From Eupeodes corollae (Eukaryota; Arthropoda; Insecta; Diptera; Syrphidae): 64,000 nt of DNA. The position numbers and the translations under genes are program-made. Where the stretch lies: the NCBI RefSeq assembly GCF_945859685.1, contig NC_079147.1:195345174-195409173 (forward strand), written 5' to 3'. Positions 10,906 to 21,383 of this stretch are shown in pieces. Position 1 is the stretch's first letter. Every line of letters starts with the position of its first letter. The notes under the pieces were generated by a model that saw only the letters and a list, made by a program, of their open reading frames with translations, was not told the origin of the DNA and ran no database searches.

Positions 10906-12700
10906 CGTCAATTGATCGACTCACTTGTTGGTTGTTGTTTTTTTTTTTACGATACTCAATTACCCGAGATCGAGACGAGACTGACATGTTTCAATTTCGA
11001 CGAGACTAAAATGAGGCTTGCGAAAGTTTCTCTCTTTATTGATTTTGTGTTATTAACAATTTATTTGCAACAAAAATTACTTAATGTTGAATTCATTTAA
11101 GTTAACATTGACTTCCTTTGATATTTGTTTTATAATTATTCTTGAACGATTAATTTAAGCTTCATCCTTGAGAGATAGCCGTTAATTTTAAGCGACCTAC
11201 ATTCTTCGCCCATTTTATATCTTTTTATTTTGCAATTGTCACAACTCACAGTGCAATCGGAAATGTTTAACAACAACAACAACAAAAATGATAACAAATT
11301 GTCTGTCTTGCTAAAATAAAACACTACAAAGTTAAAATTTACACAACTTGCAATTAAAATATCTTCACACTGCTGTCAAGAAGTTATAAATAAATTAAAA
11401 GTGTAGATATCGATAACGTCATTTTTTAGGAGACAATGGATCTTATGGGTACATCTAAATTTATTCGATGACATCGATTGAATTCGCAATGTTTTGTCTT
11501 TCATTGTCGCGTACTTTTTTTAATGAAAATAAATTTGCACCAATCATTCAACGAACACTTTAACGATCGAAGGCGTACAGCGGCGGCGGAGGTAGACGAA
11601 AGGTATCAGGAATAAAATTGAACTTGGAAGGCTTGGAGGGTCTTGTTTTGCACAAAGTGGCGTCATATTGTTGATAAAATTAAAAACCATCATGATGAGA
11701 GTAGTATGAGTATGAGTATATTAATAATTAAATTTGTTAAAGTGTTGCTAATTGGGTTTTATTAAACAACCAATTAGTAAACCAACTCGTTAAATTGGGA
11801 AAATGTGGAGACTGTACAGAATTTATATATTTTATGCAACCAGTCGTGTAGCCGAAGTAAATTATTATTATTGAACTAAAATTGGATGAAAAAAACTCTT
11901 TTTATTCCATTTTGAAATCAAGCATAATCAACTGTAGTTTTGTTTTGAAACATATTCAAAAAAAAAAACGAAAGAAAAACGCCAAAAGTTTCCAAGTTCA
12001 GACCTTGAACTAAATTATTGAAGAAGTCTGTCTATATGCGTCAATGTACTACAGATGGTAATCAAAAAATAATTGAATTCTATTTTAATATTTTATGATA
12101 AGGTGTGTTCCGTTGAGAACAAAAAACTGATATGAATAATAATTAATAAGGCAATCACTTCACTTTGCAGATAGGTTTGAAGCTGAATTTCATAACACAT
12201 TTTAAATATTTGATCAGAAGATTTGAGACAAATTTATAAAAGTATAGTTTCAGAAATATATGTATTAGAGTGACCGCAATAAATCGATTTTCGAAATTGG
12301 GTCGGGACAACCCCATAAAATGATCAGTCTTTGCAGATTTTTAGATAGCCAAAATTTCAGCTCGATTGGATAACGCTTAATGGTGCCGACACACGCTTAA
12401 AATTTTCAAAAAACTCTCTTTTTTCTCTGTTTTGCGAAGTAAACTAGTCCTAGTTCTCAAACAACTGTCCCTATTCTCATTATTTATATATTAAATTAAG
12501 GACAGCTAATCAAATTTAATCAATAATTGTTGTGACTGTTTAATCCGCGAATTTGCACGTTAACCACAATTGCTCTCAATGAATCCATATTTTGAGTTGT
12601 TAATTATCCAAATAGCTAATCAGACAATATTGGATGATTCGCTCTATTTAACTAGAGCCTGTGACAAAACTTATTACAGATTCAGCAAAATGTGAACAAA
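10906..12700. other. AT-rich unassigned DNA
   Basis: No coding region is recognised. There is a short CAA microsatellite at about 11271-11286 and a small CGG-rich block near 11578-11600. The segment 12265-12400, containing gtcgggacaaccccat and cagctcgattggataacgc, looks like a decayed dispersed repeat, but I find no second copy in this window. Confidence 0.3.
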
Positions 12701-13427
12701 CTGGGTGTTTTTCTAGGGGTATGAAACTTTGAAATGGATTAAAACAAAGATGTTTTTTAATTGCGATCAAATTTGCTTTATTCGAATGATAAGCTTCTGT
12801 GACTGCCACGACTGGCTGTGATTTAGTCTTATCTGGAAGTTTAATTTTCGATGAATTTTTTCGACATTTATGGCCTTATATTGTCAATAACACAGCGAAT
12901 GTGGCCCTCGAGGTGATCAATGGTGTCGAAGTTATTGATTGGCGGTAAATAACACGATGTTTTAGGCCAATTCACGGGTCCGTAGCGTGAAACTGAGGTC
13001 ACCAAACATTTCTTTCAATAAATGAACTGTGGCACGGGGTGTGTGACTTGTTGCTTAACGCCGCCGTCTTGTTCAAACCACAGTTGCTGCATATCATGGT
13101 CGTTTAATTTATGAAAGGTTACCATAAACTGTCATTTTTCGGCAAGTACCTATATCCTTTACACCAAATATTATCATACTTCAAATATGGTAGTTTTGTT
13201 TATTGACATTACCATTCAACCAAAAGTGAATTTTATACGTATTTTGAACAGAATCATGATTTTCAAAATATATTTGCAAAATTTGGAAGCGTCGTTCAGG
13301 CGTCTTTTATGTTGGAATGCGGAAAAAACTAAAAATAAATCACTTGACAGCTGACAAAATGGCCGCCAGTTAAATTAGTGTTGCCAACTTAAAGTTCTAT
13401 AGCTCTTGTAAAAAAAAAAACCCGTTG
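12701..13427 (-). mobile_element. Decayed mariner element with both TIRs
   Basis: The right TIR, read on the minus strand, is cgggttttttttttacaaga plus gctatagaacttt, ending at 13427 and followed by TA (13428-13429). The left end at about 12701 reads gggtgtttttctagg. Minus-strand frames give HFWLNGNVNKQNYHI (13190-13245), the neighbourhood of the first catalytic aspartate, and LWFEQDG (13060-13080), the second. SRYGPVNWP then leads to NNFDTIDHLEGHIRCVIDNI, with the usual DYFLWGYVK stretch lost. It belongs to the same group as 13815-14713 and 48430-49595. Confidence 0.7.
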
Positions 13428-13814
13428 TATTGAATATTTGCGAGGAGAATAAAAATCTGTTTAAGTTATTTAATATGCTTGGAAAAGTTTTGTTTAAGTT
13501 ATTTAATATGCTTGGAAAAGTTTTATGATGAGAATGCTCAAAATTATAAACTCTACATTTGATTAAAATGTGCATTTGTGAAAAAAATCAAATGTGCGTC
13601 TAATTATTTTGGAAGAACTAGAAATTTAAGCCTAATTTAAGTGTTTTAAGGAACTTTTTGTAAGAAATAAGTTTTCTCTTTTAGCAATTTTGTTTGTTGG
13701 AAAAAATAAATAATCCAAAAATTAAATATAAAAAAAATATTCAAAAAATATATTAAAAAAATGAAGTAAAACATTTAGAAAAAAAAATAAAACAAAACAC
13801 ATTTATATAAGATA
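13428..13814. other. AT-rich spacer with a 33-bp tandem duplication
   Basis: The unit tgtttaagttatttaatatg plus cttggaaaagttt occurs at 13458-13490 and again at 13491-13523 with no change that I can see. The remainder is A-rich low-complexity sequence between two mariner elements. Confidence 0.6.
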
Positions 13815-14713
13815 AGAGGGTGATTTTTTAAAAGCTATAGGAAAGTTAAAAAAAAAACCATTCAGAAAAATGCATTAAACTATAGGAAAGTTTAAAAAAA
13901 ACACATACAAGTCAGAAAAATGTATGAAATATTAATTTGAATCGATAGTACGGTCCATATAATTTAATGTTTAAAGATTATTTCATGCAAATGTGGACCT
14001 TGACTGCGCCTCAAATGGTCCATCCGCTTAGTCCAATTTTGGCATACTCTTTTCAACATTTCGGCCGATAGCTCACGAATAAATGCTTCAATGTTGTCTT
14101 TCAATGCGTCAATTGAAGCGGGCTTGTCTGTATAGACATGAGCTTTAACATAGCCCCACAAAAAATAGTCTAAAGGCGTTAAATCGTACGATCAAGGCGG
14201 CCAATTGACCGATCCCGAACGTGAAATAAAATCTTCACAGAACTCGCCTCTTAATAAGTCCATTATTGTGCGTGCTGAGTGAAATGAGGTACTGTATTCT
14301 TAAAACCTCATGTCGTACAAGTCAAGCTCGTGCATTTTGAACAAAAAAAAAAGTTGGATATCATCACATGGTAGCGCTCACCATTCACAGTTTACGATTC
14401 GCATCATCTTTGAAGAAGTACGGTCCAATGGTGCCACTAGCCTATAGGCCGCATCAAACTGTGACTTTTTCTGGATGCATTGGTAGCTCTTGGAATGCCT
14501 CTGGCTGATATTTCCCCTCAAAATCAATAATTCTGCTTATTTGCGTACTCATTGAGCCAAAAATGAGCTTCCTCGCTGAACACAATTTATTTGCATGGGT
14601 TGTTCGTTTCTAAGACCAAACTGAAGATTTTTGACAGTGAAACAAAACACGAAACGTGCGTCAGCTGTTTAAACCAGTGTTGCCAAAAATATATTAGATA
14701 CAAAATAACCCTT
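13815..14713 (-). mobile_element. Decayed mariner element with both TIRs
   Basis: The left end agagggtgattttttaaaag starts at 13815 after TA, and the right end aaaataaccctt ends at 14713 before TA. Minus-strand frames read SEEAHFWLNEYANKQNYRF (14530-14590), NGERYHVMISNF (14345-14390) and, in one clean piece, WGYVKAHVYTDKPASIDALK…RMDHLRRSQGPHLHEIIF (13964-14161). This is the C-terminal end of a mariner-type transposase. Frameshifts and a missing second catalytic block make it inactive. The TIR region at 13815-13920 is partly duplicated. Confidence 0.75.
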
Positions 14714-14764
14714 TATATAAGAGGCATCCTCGCCAAATCAGAAAGTTTTAAAAATTTTAATTTT

Positions 14765-15790
14765 AGATAATATTTTTAATTTGTTGATATTCTTAAGTAC
14801 CCCCTAAAACATGCCTTCAAACAAATTTGAATTTTTCCAAAACAAATATCGAATTTTCAAAAACCAGCTCTTTTTTGTAGTTTTTTTTGCTCGTTACTTT
14901 TTTAATAATGGTCGAAATTGATATGTAAAAATAATTTTTTATAAAAACATCTATTTAAAAAAATGTTGTTGCTAATTTGTTTCTATCTGTCAAAATGTTC
15001 TGTTCAAAAAAAGTTGTTTATTTCGAAAATAAAATGTATTTATTTTGTATTGAGATTTTTTAATTTTAAGTTCTTAATCGCGTTTTCCAAATTTTGTGTA
15101 TTCATAGTTTTTTTTTTAAAATGTTCTGCTTTGAACATCTATCTATCATTCAACTTTTAAGCCCCCTTCGGTAAGGGGTCTTACATAATTACTATTTTGT
15201 ATCGATTATTAAAAGTTAAAGTTTTGGTCCGCTATAAATTATTACAAGTACTGATTTTTTAAACTCTGTACTTTATTTTTACTTATAATACATTTATTTT
15301 GATATAATTTTAACCAAATAGAAACTCAATTGAAGTAAACCAAGGATAATTTTATCTGCCGTTTTTTAGCTTTTAAATCGATACAAAAAAGTAATTAAGT
15401 AAAGCTCTTCATTGAACTGGTAAGTGTCAAGTGATTTATTTCAAAAGTTGAAGGTTGGAAAGAAGTTCAAAATGATAAGACGGATACACAAAACACGGAA
15501 AGACAGAAACACGATTTAAAACTTAAAACAAAATTATTTGAATATTTTCGTTATATTTTATCCTCAAAAGGGCATCTAAAAACGGAAGTTTTTAATTAAA
15601 AAAAAATATATTCCGACCATTATTAAAAAAGTTACGAGCAAAAAAAAAAAAACAAAAGAGAAAAGCGTTTTTTTTTTTTCAAATTTGTAGAAATAGTGAT
15701 TAAGCAAATTTAAACATTTATCAAGAGGGTTCTAAAAACAGATTGAGAATATCTGAAATTTACTTTTTGAAACCCTACAAACAAATATTT
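14765..15790. repeat. Large fold-back inverted repeat, arms about 200 bp
   Basis: The left arm (about 14765-14960) and right arm (about 15560-15790) are inverted copies. The clearest match is tgctcgttacttttttaata plus atggtcg at 14889-14915 against its reverse complement at 15613-15640. The roughly 600-bp centre holds further inverted words, such as ttttgtatcgatta near 15200 against taaatcgatacaaaa near 15375. No protein is encoded. It may be a fold-back or MITE-like element, or a hairpin RNA source. Confidence 0.5.
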
Positions 15791-16990
15791 TATAAAAAGA
15801 TAAGACAAAAATAGAAAGAATTATAAAAACTTTCAGAACAAACATTATTTAAAAAAAATATGAAAGAATAAAATTCTTTTTGCAAAACATAAGCTTTAAT
15901 AAAAAATCTTAACCTTAACGAGGGAACCAAATGAAATTCAGTACTGACAATTGCTTCCTATCTCAATAAAAGCTCTATTAATATACTAAGTACCTTTATG
16001 ATCAAAAATGTTTGCAATAAGGCAACATCATAATATGTTTCCCAAAAAATACAATATTTTTCATCCTTGACAACAAAAATAAACATCTTTTTAAATATTA
16101 AATATTTTTCAGAATTGTTTAAATATTTTGCACAATTTTATTCTCAGTAATCTTAAAACTTCAGACAGTTTTACATTTAATAGTTTAAAAAATGAGAAAA
16201 TTAAAAACAAATATACATATTTCTCTTTAAGTTTTCAAACTCTTCCAAAGAAACTGACCAAGTTTCAAGTCCCAAACAAATTACTTCTGCATTTTTGGGA
16301 TATGATAAAATGAAAAATGTAGTTAAAATAATCATAATTTCAAATACATAAATTTTGAACCATATTTTAATAGTCATAAATTGTTAATAGTTTTTAACAA
16401 ACAGCAAAATAATTAAAAATTTTGGATTAAGAGCACTCAAAAATGTCCTAAGTTTCCTATAACGATTCCATCGAACTTTTCAGTCAATATTTACCAAGCG
16501 TACCCAAATACATTTTGTATTCAAATTGTCACAAATTATGTTAATTATTTCTTTTGCAAATGAACAACATATGTTAAACAAAAAAAAAAGTTAATTTAAA
16601 TTTTACATGAAAGACTGAAAAGATTTAAAAAATAAGATACATTTTAGTATTTCATAGAAATCTAAAAATAAATTGTTTTCTTGTTTACTATGCGACATAA
16701 TAGAAAAATTTATTAGAGCGAATTAAATAATGTGGGCGATATAATTAATTCTTATCTATATCTTGTGATGCAAAAAAAAAGAAATAATTCTCTTTACCGT
16801 GTTTGAGATAATGAAAACAAAAATGAAGAAATTAAAAACAAAGTCGAAAAAAGGTGTGGTATTTAGTTTGTTTAATAATCGTTATATCGTTGAATAAAAA
16901 TAGAAAAATACACTAATCACTACCGATAACTACCCATTGTTATCCTTGGAAAATTGGAAATATCCTTGGAAATTGAGAATCGCACTAAAG
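15791..16990. other. AT-rich unassigned DNA
   Basis: This is very AT-rich sequence with long A and T runs. I see no gene, RNA or element. Confidence 0.4.
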
Positions 16991-17084
16991 CAACAAATGT
17001 TAAAATAAAGAAGCCAGGTTTTGCAGTACGCAAGAAATTTGAATAAGAAGTCCGATTGAAAAGTTATGAAATTTATTGAATAAT

Positions 17085-17900
17085 TCAAATTTTAAGTTGA
17101 AGATATTTTGATATCAACTTATGAAGTGTAAATTTCTTTTTCCCAACTCTGCTAGATTGTATCATTCTGCAAGAATCATAAATGTTCCTTGTGTATGACA
17201 ATACATTCTTGAAAATTGCAGCAAGCCTTTTTATAGATTTTATCATTTTCTCGGCATTTAGGTTATCAGTAAAGAGGCACAAAGTACTTAATCCCCGCTT
17301 TGAGAAGCAGCCAGAAAGATGTACCTTTATTCCATGTTTTACGGCCCGCTGAACAAGCCTATTGGTGGAAGTTGGCCAGGCTCGAGTGAGGACAGAACGT
17401 GTCCATGTAGAACATTCATCAATAAAAATTACATTTTCAAAATCTCTATCAATATTCTCATGCGTACATGCGAATCGCTTTGTCACATGTTTTTCAGTCG
17501 ACAGAGGCTTCTTTATTGTGTTGCACCATTTCAGATCATGAGTTTGAAGAAGGGTTCGGATAGTTTCGTGAGATATGTTTAAACCTTTTGCCATTAATTT
17601 TGCTTGTCCTTGCCGCACTGTTTCACTATTCTTTTTTCATCTTTTTTGTTAACTTGTCTTATCGAACCAAGTTCCTGTTAAATTATCGACATTTTTAGCT
17701 ACTTTATATTGCTCTATCCACTTCTGTATAAAGGCCTTCGACTTTTTCATATATTTAGCAGCCGCTGATTGCAACATTTTGGAACCTTTCGGGTGGATGC
17801 AAAGGAACACAGCTTCGCAACGTGATGCGTACTTAGCACTCATGGCATTTAAGGTGATTTTCTTTTCAAAGATCAACGATAACTGAACCTTTGTTGACAA
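17085..17900 (-). mobile_element. Tc1/mariner-superfamily transposase, truncated
   Basis: Two minus-strand frames form one protein. Positions 17900-17649 give an N-terminal helix-turn-helix (ESVFLCxHPKGSKMLQSAAAKYMKKSKAFIQKWIEQYK). Positions 17618-17085 give GLNISHETIRTLLQTHDLKW and then the first catalytic aspartate in ENVIFIDECSTW (residue 67), followed by VQRAVKHGIKVHLSGCFSKRG. A frameshift near 17620-17650 separates them. The second and third catalytic residues, expected after NAEKMIKSIKR, are absent; the frame runs into unrelated sequence. No TIR was found. It is inactive and internally truncated. Confidence 0.75.
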
Positions 17901-18009
17901 TGCATCAAGAACAAAGCTTCCCTCTATCGGCTCGCGAAGGAATTAGAGCGAAATCTTTCATTAATTGTCGGTAAAGTCGACCACGCTCTTACTTGACAGA
18001 CTTTATACA

Positions 18010-18331
18010 GTCTAGTCACTCCCTATCACATAACTGAATTTCATAATTGAACCACACTAAGAATGGTTATTTTAACACATAACATAAGAAAGTGGGTGGA
18101 TAGCACGCCCCTTTCGATTTGTTTCTTTCTTTGCACGACAAGTTATTCTATTGTTTGAAAGTGCTTTACAATTTTGATCGTGAGATTTATGAAATGTGAT
18201 CTTAGAAATCTGGTAAGTTGCATGTCGTATTTTAGGTTAATAACTATTACAAACTTTTAAGTTTCTGGTTTATATTAGTAAGGAAGTTAAAGGACGGTTA
18301 CAAGATCAATTGTGCGAGTAGATCTAAAACT
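18010..18331. other. Unassigned spacer
   Basis: Nothing is recognised between the Tc1-like remnant and the long direct repeat that begins at 18332. Confidence 0.4.
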
Positions 18332-18742
18332 TGGCTACGGACTTCTACGCATTTGATCATGACATTTTCATCCTCAAATCATAATATTTAGAAACAAAAG
18401 AAAAGTAAAAGTGGAAAGTACAAGTAATTTTATTTTGTTCAAATCCAAATCTAATTAAAAATATAGACTGTCATGCTATAGGTCTTGGGTTTAATCTCTA
18501 CCACCTAAAGTTTTGGTTCTTGGGGAGAATTGACTAATCTGTAATTCCATGAAATTCCTTAAATTAGACGTTCGGATCTGGGTCAAAATTGTAGATCCCC
18601 TCCATTCCTAAAAATTAGACTGGCACACTGGAATAGTTGAGAGTATAGTAAATCACAAGGCCTTATTTATCTAAGGACTGTTCCTCCACCTAATTTATTT
18701 GTTGTTATTTAAAAATATGGAAATTGTGTTTTATTACTAATT
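18332..18742 (+). repeat. Left copy of ~410-bp direct repeat flanking the LOA-like element
   Basis: The block starts tggctacggacttctacgca and ends ttactaattc immediately before the retrotransposon. Its partner at 20956-21383 starts immediately after the retrotransposon tail. The two share the same 5'-truncated SINE (from about 18463) and the same flanking sequence, with roughly 15-25% mismatches and a few indels by eye. Boundaries that coincide with both element ends are what a target-site duplication would give, although the length is extreme. Confidence 0.7.
18463..18715 (+). repeat. tRNA-derived SINE, 5'-truncated (left repeat)
   Basis: It begins inside the tRNA-like head with agactgtcatgctataggtc and keeps the B-box-like gggtttaatc. 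It then follows the body of the full-length copy at 55253-55572: the gaattgac motif, cccctccattcct, the gttgagagta-like stretch and ggactgtt. The head is truncated at the same base as in 21088-21350, so both copies descend from one insertion. Confidence 0.7.
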
Positions 18743-19674
18743 CCGAATTACAAAAAGCTTCTGATATAATTGCACCAATCCTTGAGGCAATTTTTACCAG
18801 CTGTCTTTACCTGGTCCATGTTCCCTCGGCATGGAGAGAAGTTAAAGTTGTTTTTATACCTAAAGCAGGTAAATGCTCCCAAGTCAATCCTAAAGATCTA
18901 CGACCTATAAGTCTATCATCATTCCTTCTTAAGACCCTGGAAAGATTGATTGATATTCATTTAAGGGCACGTATCGATACAAGACTTCTGTCTTCGTCTC
19001 AACATGCCTACTGTAAGGGTAAATCGGTGGAAACAGCATTACACACTTTAGTACACACCATCGAATATTCCCTCCATCATAAAGAGTTCACTATGGTTGC
19101 TTTCCTTGACATCGAAGGTGCCTTTAACAACGTGGACACATCTGCAATCACTTCTGCACTGACATCTCTAAATGTAGAGAGTTCGCTTCGGGAGTTAATT
19201 CATTTAATGCTTACTAGCAGAATAATTAACTCAAAACTGGGCAACTCTTCTAGCAGACGATTCGTTAGTAGAGGGACACCGCAAGGTGGTGTTCTATCCC
19301 CTCTCCTCTGGAACCTAGTGGTGAATGAAATGCTAACTAGTCTGGATGCGGAGGGTTTCAGAGTGATAGCCTATGCGGACAACGTTGCTATAGCAGTTTC
19401 AGGAAAGCATCTTAACATCCTAAAAGAACTCTTACAAAATGACTTGGACAGACTAATACTTTGGGCTGATCGGTGTGGACTGGGTGTTAACCCACACAAA
19501 ACCAATCTGGTCTTATTTTCGAGGAGATACAATATTCCATTTGTCAACCCTCCCTATATGAAAGGAATCCAATCAAAATTCTCAGACGAAGTTAAATACC
19601 TGGGTCTTGTCTTAGACAAAAAACTAAATTGGAAACGCAACGTACAGGAAAGAGTAAAAAAAAAACTACTGTAG
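18743..19674 (+). pseudogene. Reverse transcriptase domain of the LOA-like element
   Basis: The open frame (starting in flanking DNA at 18724, 316 codons) covers fingers, palm and part of the thumb. Visible motifs by residue are DLRPISLSSFLLKTLERL at 58-75, motif A FLDIEGAFNNV with the metal-binding D129, RGTPQGGVLSP at 183-193, and the catalytic box YADN at 217-220, then KYLGLVLDKKLNW at 291-303. The family needs two aspartates (YADD), so N220 predicts a dead polymerase. The frame ends in a run of lysine codons at an A-rich stretch, where a slip moves the rest to another frame. The enzyme would copy its RNA at the target site in the nucleus. Confidence 0.8.
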
Positions 19675-19985
19675 CTCTCTTTTCTTGCAAAAAAGCTATT
19701 GGTAATAAATGGGGTTTACAGCCCAGAATCACGCATTGGCTATACACATCGGTAATCAGACCGATTTTAACGTACGGTGTGGCAGTATGGTGGACTGCTT
19801 TAGAGAAAGGTATAAACAGGGATAAGTTAAATAAAGTCCAACGTTCAGCCTGCCTGTGTATAAGCGGATCGCTTCGCACGACCCCGTCTGCAGCACTGGA
19901 CACCTTGCTCTACCTTACAACTCTTGACATATTTAGCAAACAAATAGCTGCAAGCTCTGCTATTCGCCTCAATGCTTCGTTGTAG
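19629..19985 (+). pseudogene. Thumb/connection region of the LOA-like ORF2
   Basis: This frame continues the RT after the A-run slip. It reads TVALFSCKKAIGNKWGLQPRITHWLYTSVIRPILTYGVAVWW and then LNKVQRSACLCISGSLRTTPSAALDTLLYLTTLD. Such residues link RT to RNase H in I, LOA and R1-type ORF2 proteins. A stop codon at 19983 ends it, and about 150 bases with no good frame separate it from the RNase H part. Confidence 0.75.
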
Positions 19986-20135
19986 TGGACTAACAACAAC
20001 ATTGGCCACTCCGTAATTCTAAGGTACTTACAATCAATTCCAAAGCACACAGACTACACCATCCCCCAACTACAATTCGACAGAAACTTCCAGATTTCTA
20101 TACCTACCAGATGTTTTTGGAAGGATAGGACATTC

Positions 20136-20633
20136 TTGGAGGATGAGTCAATCCATTTTTACACAGATGACTCAAAAACAAAAGAAGGGGTTGGTGGAGT
20201 TGTGTACTCTGAACGATTGAAATTAAGTCTCTCATTCCGCCTTCTCAATCGCGTGTTCCAGGCGGAATTTTCGGCGATAAAAGAAGTCTTGTCTTGGCTC
20301 AAAGAAAACGTGATATCAATATCTGATATCCGTATTTTCTCAGATAGCCAGGCCGCTATCAAATCTCTGGGCTCTGTCTCTACAAACTCTATAACAGTCC
20401 ATAACTGTCGATCATCTCTTATGGAGATGGCGCAACAGTTTAATATTCACCTTTGCTGGGTGCCGGGTCATAGAGACATTCCAGGTAAGGCAGATGAACT
20501 CGCCAGGAACGGTACAGTACAACCCATCCTACCACGTTTGGCAAGTACTGGCATACCAATCGCTACTTGTAAACTGCTAATAATGCAAGACGCTGTGAGG
20601 AGGGCAGGCACCAGGTGGAACCAGGTGGTCTAA
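20136..20633 (+). pseudogene. RNase H domain of the LOA-like ORF2
   Basis: The open frame of 165 codons shows all four acidic positions of type I RNase H: D11 in FYTDDSKT, E44 in FQAEFSAI, D70 in IFSDSQAA and D120 in PGKADELARNG, together with WVPGHRD at 108-114. In the family the domain removes the RNA template strand after first-strand synthesis. The usual TDGSK reads TDDSK, and the usual GN before the last aspartate reads GK. The frame ends at a stop after TRWNQVV, and the C-terminal zinc-type region continues in broken frames to about 20850. Confidence 0.8.
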
Positions 20634-20955
20634 TAGGAAAGCACGCCACGAGACTAGGCGTATGACTTTTGAAGAAGCTGTATGGACGAGGAAGAGGAAG
20701 AAACGGTTCTTCATCTTCTCTGCACTGCTCTAGCTCGAAAACGCAAGAATTACCTAGGAGAATTCTTCTTTAACGATCTAAACGACCTAAATCATATCGG
20801 TATAATCAGCCTCTCACGTTTCGTAAGGGACTCAAGCTGGTTCCATTGAGCTTAGGAGGGAGCCTCAAGATTCATGTGGTATCACAATGGGCCATTAAAC
20901 TGGCCTGAGTGTGTCCGTTTCCATCTTGGACAGCCACTATAACCTAACCCTAACC

Positions 20956-21383
20956 TAGTTAGGGACTTATATGCATTTGATCATGACTCTGTTAATTATG
21001 TTATTTAAAAAAAATGATGATGAAATTCAAAAAAAGCATATTATTTCAAAAACAAAAGAAAAATTAAGGTGGAAAGTATAAGTAATATAGACTGTAATGC
21101 TAGAGGTCTTGGGTTTAATCCCTACCACCCAAAGTTTTTTTTTACGGGTATTGGTTCTTGCGAAGAATTGACTAATCTGTAATTCCTGCCATGAAATTTC
21201 TTAAGTTAGACGATAATATTTGGCTCAAAACTGTCGGTTCCCCCCATCCCTAAAAATTAGACTCGCAAACAGAAATGGTTGAGAGTATAGTAAATCACTA
21301 GGCCCTATTTATTTACGGACTGTTGCTCTGCCTCATCTATTTGTTTATTTAAAAATATGAAAATTGTGTTGTTTTACTAATTC
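20956..21383 (+). repeat. Right copy of ~410-bp direct repeat flanking the LOA-like element
   Basis: It begins tagttagggacttatatgca directly after the (TAACC)n tail and ends ttactaattc. It is homologous over its length to 18332-18742, including the catttgatcatgac and ggaaagta stretches and the SINE body. One insertion of about 34 bp is present only in the left copy. Confidence 0.7.
21088..21350 (+). repeat. tRNA-derived SINE, 5'-truncated (right repeat)
   Basis: It starts agactgtaatgctagaggtc, with the B-box-like gggtttaatccc, and follows the SINE body to gcctcatctatttg. It has the same truncation point as the copy at 18463-18715, so it is the duplicate of that copy rather than a separate insertion. 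Confidence 0.7.

Larger units (their letters stand above)
18743..20955 (+). mobile_element. LOA-like non-LTR retrotransposon, 5'-truncated
   Basis: The element runs from partway into the RT fingers through RT, thumb, RNase H and a C-terminal cysteine region to a simple tail of (TAACC)n ending at 20955. RT plus RNase H with RGTPQGGVLSPLLWN and a YAD box fits the LOA/I/R1 side of non-LTR retrotransposons; LOA is my best guess. It is the best preserved retrotransposon in the window, yet dead: the RT catalytic box is YADN, frames break near 19670 and 19983, and the C-terminal region (20640-20850) is frameshifted and deleted. Two 3' ends of the same family lie at 4627-4990 and 50710-51151. Confidence 0.8.
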
